Shown here one piece after another: positions 61,744 through 64,000 of a stretch of DNA of 64,000 nt; the first letter of the stretch is position 1, and every line of letters starts with the position of its first letter. The position numbers were made by a program, and so were the translations under genes. The notes below the pieces were generated by a model. That model was not told where the DNA came from. It was given only the letters and a program-made list of their open reading frames with translations, and did not search any database. This stretch comes from Sporosarcina sp. Marseille-Q4943. Lineage in GTDB: Bacteria; Bacillota; Bacilli; Bacillales_A; Planococcaceae. The stretch is from NCBI RefSeq assembly GCF_943736995.1, contig NZ_CALSFT010000002.1:1-64000 (forward strand), written 5' to 3'.

Positions 61744-62982
61744 ATGAATGTGAATGATGTAACACGTGAAATTGCTCACCTTGAAGAGTGGCTAGGTGAA
61801 TTCGGTAAGGATCCTGAAGGTGGGGTTACCCGGTTACTGTATTCAAAAGAGTGGGTTGAGGCGCAGAAAGCGTTGGAACAAATGATGCAAGAAGATGGAT
61901 TGACTACCCGATATGACGATATCGGAAATTTATTCGGCCGTTTAGAAGGCAGTACGTATAAAGATGAAACAATTTTAACCGGCTCTCACGTAGATACAGT
62001 GAAAAACGGCGGTAAATTGGACGGTGCATTCGGGATTTTAGCTGGCATTTTAGCCATTCGCCTTTTAAAAGAGAAATATGGCCAGCCACTACGTAATCTA
62101 GAGGTCGTGTCATTTGCCGAGGAAGAAGGAAGTCGTTTCCCATATGCATTCTGGGGTTCCAAGAACTTTGTCGGCATCGCCAAAAAAGAGGACGTTGAAA
62201 ACATTACGGATTTTAACGACGTTCCTTTTGTTGAGGCGATGAGGGAAGCAGGTTTTGATTTCAGGGATGAATCAAAACCGTTCCGGAATGACTTGAAGGG
62301 ATTTGTTGAAATCCATATTGAACAAGGTAATGTATTGGAGAAGGAAGGAAAAGATATTGGAGTTGTCCATAGCATTGTCGGGCAGAGACGTTTTACGGTT
62401 GAGGTGACAGGCGTTGCGAACCATGCAGGGACTACGCCGATGGGGTATCGCAAAGATGCTTTATTTGCCGCAAGCCAAATGATCAACAGCGTCATCAGCA
62501 GGGCAAAAGAATATGGCGATCCGCTCGTTGCGACGGTAGGAAAAATCGAGGTCAAACCGAATACTGTAAACGTCGTTCCAGGGGAAGCATTATTTACGTT
62601 GGACGTTCGACACACGGAAAAAGAGGTTCTTGTAAAATTCACAGAGGAACTGACAGCAATCATCCAAAAGATTGCTGCCGAGTCTGACGTGGAAACAACT
62701 ATTGATATGTGGATGGATGAGGATCCAATTCCTATGGATAAACAAATCGTTGCAGCCATTGAGAAGCAAACGAAAGAAAATGGCTTTAATTATAAGATGA
62801 TGCACAGTGGTGCGGGCCATGATTCACAAATCATTGCGCCAGTCCTGCCAACAGCAATGATATTTGTACCAAGCCGGGAGGGGATTAGCCATAATCCTTT
62901 GGAATATACAAGTCCGGAACAGTTGGCGGTGGGTGTTCAAGCATTGATGAACTCTTTGTATGCATTGGCTTATAAGGAATAA
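61744..62982 (+). CDS. allC: Allantoate amidohydrolase
   Basis: The 412-residue M20 enzyme has the metal motif TGSHVDTVKNGGKLDGAFG (about 79-97), EEGSRF, the GHDSQ block and the carbamoylase-type dimer domain. It converts allantoate to ureidoglycine with release of ammonia and CO2, and is named PucF in B. subtilis. AAAGGGGC precedes ATG 61744; GTG 61750 is another in-frame option. Last gene of the operon. Confidence 0.93.
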   Translation: MNVNDVTREIAHLEEWLGEFGKDPEGGVTRLLYSKEWVEAQKALEQMMQEDGLTTRYDDIGNLFGRLEGSTYKDETILTGSHVDTVKNGGKLDGAFGILAGILAIRLLKEKYGQPLRNLEVVSFAEEEGSRFPYAFWGSKNFVGIAKKEDVENITDFNDVPFVEAMREAGFDFRDESKPFRNDLKGFVEIHIEQGNVLEKEGKDIGVVHSIVGQRRFTVEVTGVANHAGTTPMGYRKDALFAASQMINSVISRAKEYGDPLVATVGKIEVKPNTVNVVPGEALFTLDVRHTEKEVLVKFTEELTAIIQKIAAESDVETTIDMWMDEDPIPMDKQIVAAIEKQTKENGFNYKMMHSGAGHDSQIIAPVLPTAMIFVPSREGISHNPLEYTSPEQLAVGVQALMNSLYALAYKE

Positions 62983-63031
62983 CAACCACAAAAAAGAGGA
63001 TACTACCAAAATAAGTATAAGTGATTTCCGA

Positions 63032-63074
63032 AGAAGGTGCAGAAAAGCCATTGATTTTTCTGCACCTTCTTTTT
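63032..63074 (+). terminator. Allantoin operon terminator
   Basis: AGAAGGTGCAGAAAA (63032-63046) pairs perfectly with TTTTCTGCACCTTCT (63056-63070), followed by TTTT. Confidence 0.93.
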
Positions 63075-63175
63075 AATAGTGATGAATTTTGAAGCCTGAA
63101 TGTCCTTAGCTAAATGAATAAGTGCAATGGATTGGGAACAATTTAAGGACAGAGTAATGGAAAAGGAGATGCATC

Positions 63176-63787
63176 GTGAAAAAAGTGAATTGTGATTTCT
63201 CACCACTGAAACAAACGTTGAAAGAGGATATTCATGAAATCATAACAGCCTTACAAAACAATTTTGAAGCAATTGATAACGATAATAACTGTCTCCTTAG
63301 TACCTTTGAGAAAATTAAAGAAGATTTTTTGAACATCGAAATGAAAGCCGCTACATTCTATTTAAATTGTTATTTATCTCCTTTTACTGACAAATACTCG
63401 GAGTTGTCAGTTTGCGTACAAAATTTAGCAAAGTTGAAGCATGGAGGATTAATTGTAATTCAACGGGAAGACTCACTTGATCCTTTGATCAAACCGGGTA
63501 TACAAATAGAGGCTGAACTGACCCATTCTTTACTGGAATCAATTTTTTTCCCTGGAAACCCTCTTCATGACGGTGCTGTATTGGTTAATGGTAATCGGAT
63601 TGTTTCTGCAGCCAATGTCCTTCCGTTGTCAGGAAGAAATATAGATGACAAAAAACTTGGCACTCGACATCGGGCCGCTTTAGGTTTATCTGAACAAAGT
63701 GATGCCCTCATACTCGTTGTATCTGAGGAGACGGGGAAAGTCTCATTTGCTATAAACGGAAACCTTTATCCTGTAACTACTATTTAA
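63176..63787 (+). CDS. cdaS: CdaS-type diadenylate cyclase
   Basis: The 203-residue protein has an N-terminal helical region (about 1-65) and a DAC domain with the ATP-binding motifs PLHDGAVLV (DGA) and GTRHRAALG (RHR). It makes c-di-AMP from two ATP. Size and helical N-terminus match CdaS, the sporulation-specific soluble cyclase of Bacillus, whose N-terminal helices are autoinhibitory. GTG 63176 follows AAAAGGAG. It stands alone. Confidence 0.9.
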   Translation: MKKVNCDFSPLKQTLKEDIHEIITALQNNFEAIDNDNNCLLSTFEKIKEDFLNIEMKAATFYLNCYLSPFTDKYSELSVCVQNLAKLKHGGLIVIQREDSLDPLIKPGIQIEAELTHSLLESIFFPGNPLHDGAVLVNGNRIVSAANVLPLSGRNIDDKKLGTRHRAALGLSEQSDALILVVSEETGKVSFAINGNLYPVTTI

Positions 63788-63814
63788 CATTTTTGTACGT
63801 CTAAGTTTAAGTTG

Positions 63815-63861
63815 TTGACAAACAGTAATATACACCATATTATTATCTCGAATTCAAGATA
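63815..63861 (+). promoter_or_regulatory. Promoter with MhqR-like box 3
   Basis: TTGACA (63815), 17 bases, TATTAT (63838-63843) form a near-consensus promoter. TATCTCGAATTCAAGATA (63844-63861) begins directly after the -10 and matches the MhqR dyad found at 56662, so it should be repressed until quinone-type stress. Confidence 0.85.
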
Positions 63862-63902
63862 ATAAAACTGAGGAATAAATTTAAAAGGAGTGGAAATACA
63901 CA

Positions 63903-64000
63903 ATGAAAAAAACAAGTGGAATCCACCATATCACGGCGATTGTCGGGCATCCTCAAGAGAATGTGGATTTTTATGCAGGGGTTCTAGGGTTACGTTTAGT
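63903..64000 (+). CDS. Glyoxalase-fold dioxygenase, N-terminal part
   Basis: Only the first 32 codons are inside the window: TSGIHHITAIVGHPQENVDF then YAGVLGLRL, the start of a vicinal-oxygen-chelate ring-cleaving dioxygenase like the one at 55657-56640 (IHHVTAITS...YTLGLRL). AAAAGGAG precedes ATG 63903. It is controlled by the MhqR-like box just upstream. The gene continues past the right edge. Confidence 0.88.
   Translation, partial: MKKTSGIHHITAIVGHPQENVDFYAGVLGLRL

Noticed and set aside
61986..62759. 257-residue frame on the minus strand
   Set aside because: It is antisense to allC, whose motifs are clear; the frame is Ser/Thr-rich without recognisable domains.

Overview
The window reads as chromosome of a low-GC Gram-positive, endospore-forming member of the Bacillales. 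Evidence: the 5S rRNA 3' part is Bacillus-like, Shine-Dalgarno sites are strong AGGAGG types, GTG and TTG starts are common, preQ1-I, S-box (SAM-I) and T-box leaders are present, and a CdaS-type diadenylate cyclase sits near the right end. A Caryophanaceae/Planococcaceae genus such as Sporosarcina is my best guess; that is inference, since no search was run.

Layout. 1-510: end of an rRNA operon followed by two unrelated tandem-repeat blocks (21/42-bp and 20-bp periods). 650-6150: yihY, an HssRS-like haem two-component system, and a small haem-oxidase-like membrane protein plus an MMPL exporter. The direct repeat upstream of that last pair matches the HssR site. 6160-7770: SDR protein and TetR repressor sharing an operator. 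7990-11550: Fur-box-controlled Fe(III) ABC transporter. 11680-13520: queCDE under a preQ1 riboswitch. 13640-15770: topB. 16090-17850: MocR-type regulator and a small membrane protein. 17850-18700: decayed DNA with a relic of the topB 5' end.

18550-31660 is the most unusual region: a histidine (or histidine-like) catabolic island. Two nearly identical urocanase genes each have a canonical sigma-54 -24/-12 promoter and a shared upstream motif at the same distance. A PAS-AAA+-Fis activator lies between them. The second copy continues into a YjiH-like membrane protein, hutI, an M20 peptidase, an antiporter-type permease and hutH. No hutG or hutP is visible, and HutU and HutI depart from canonical motifs.

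31780-33820: S-box-controlled flavin monooxygenase and a small zinc-ribbon/HhH protein. 33870-37910: Fur-controlled siderophore ABC transporter with an FhuF-like reductase. 38070-40490: ribA-ribD-HAD partial riboflavin operon. 40560-42640: HxlR regulator divergent from a luciferase-like oxidoreductase and DoxX. 42660-47330: LysR/EamA pair, HelD and a YiaAB protein. 48110-52470: complete carbohydrate ABC importer. 52500-54990: T-box-controlled YitT and BrnQ. 55050-56770: quinone/aromatic-stress genes with MhqR-like boxes. 56890-62980: RidA and an allantoin operon. 63180-63790: cdaS. The window ends inside another glyoxalase-fold dioxygenase gene with its own MhqR-like box.
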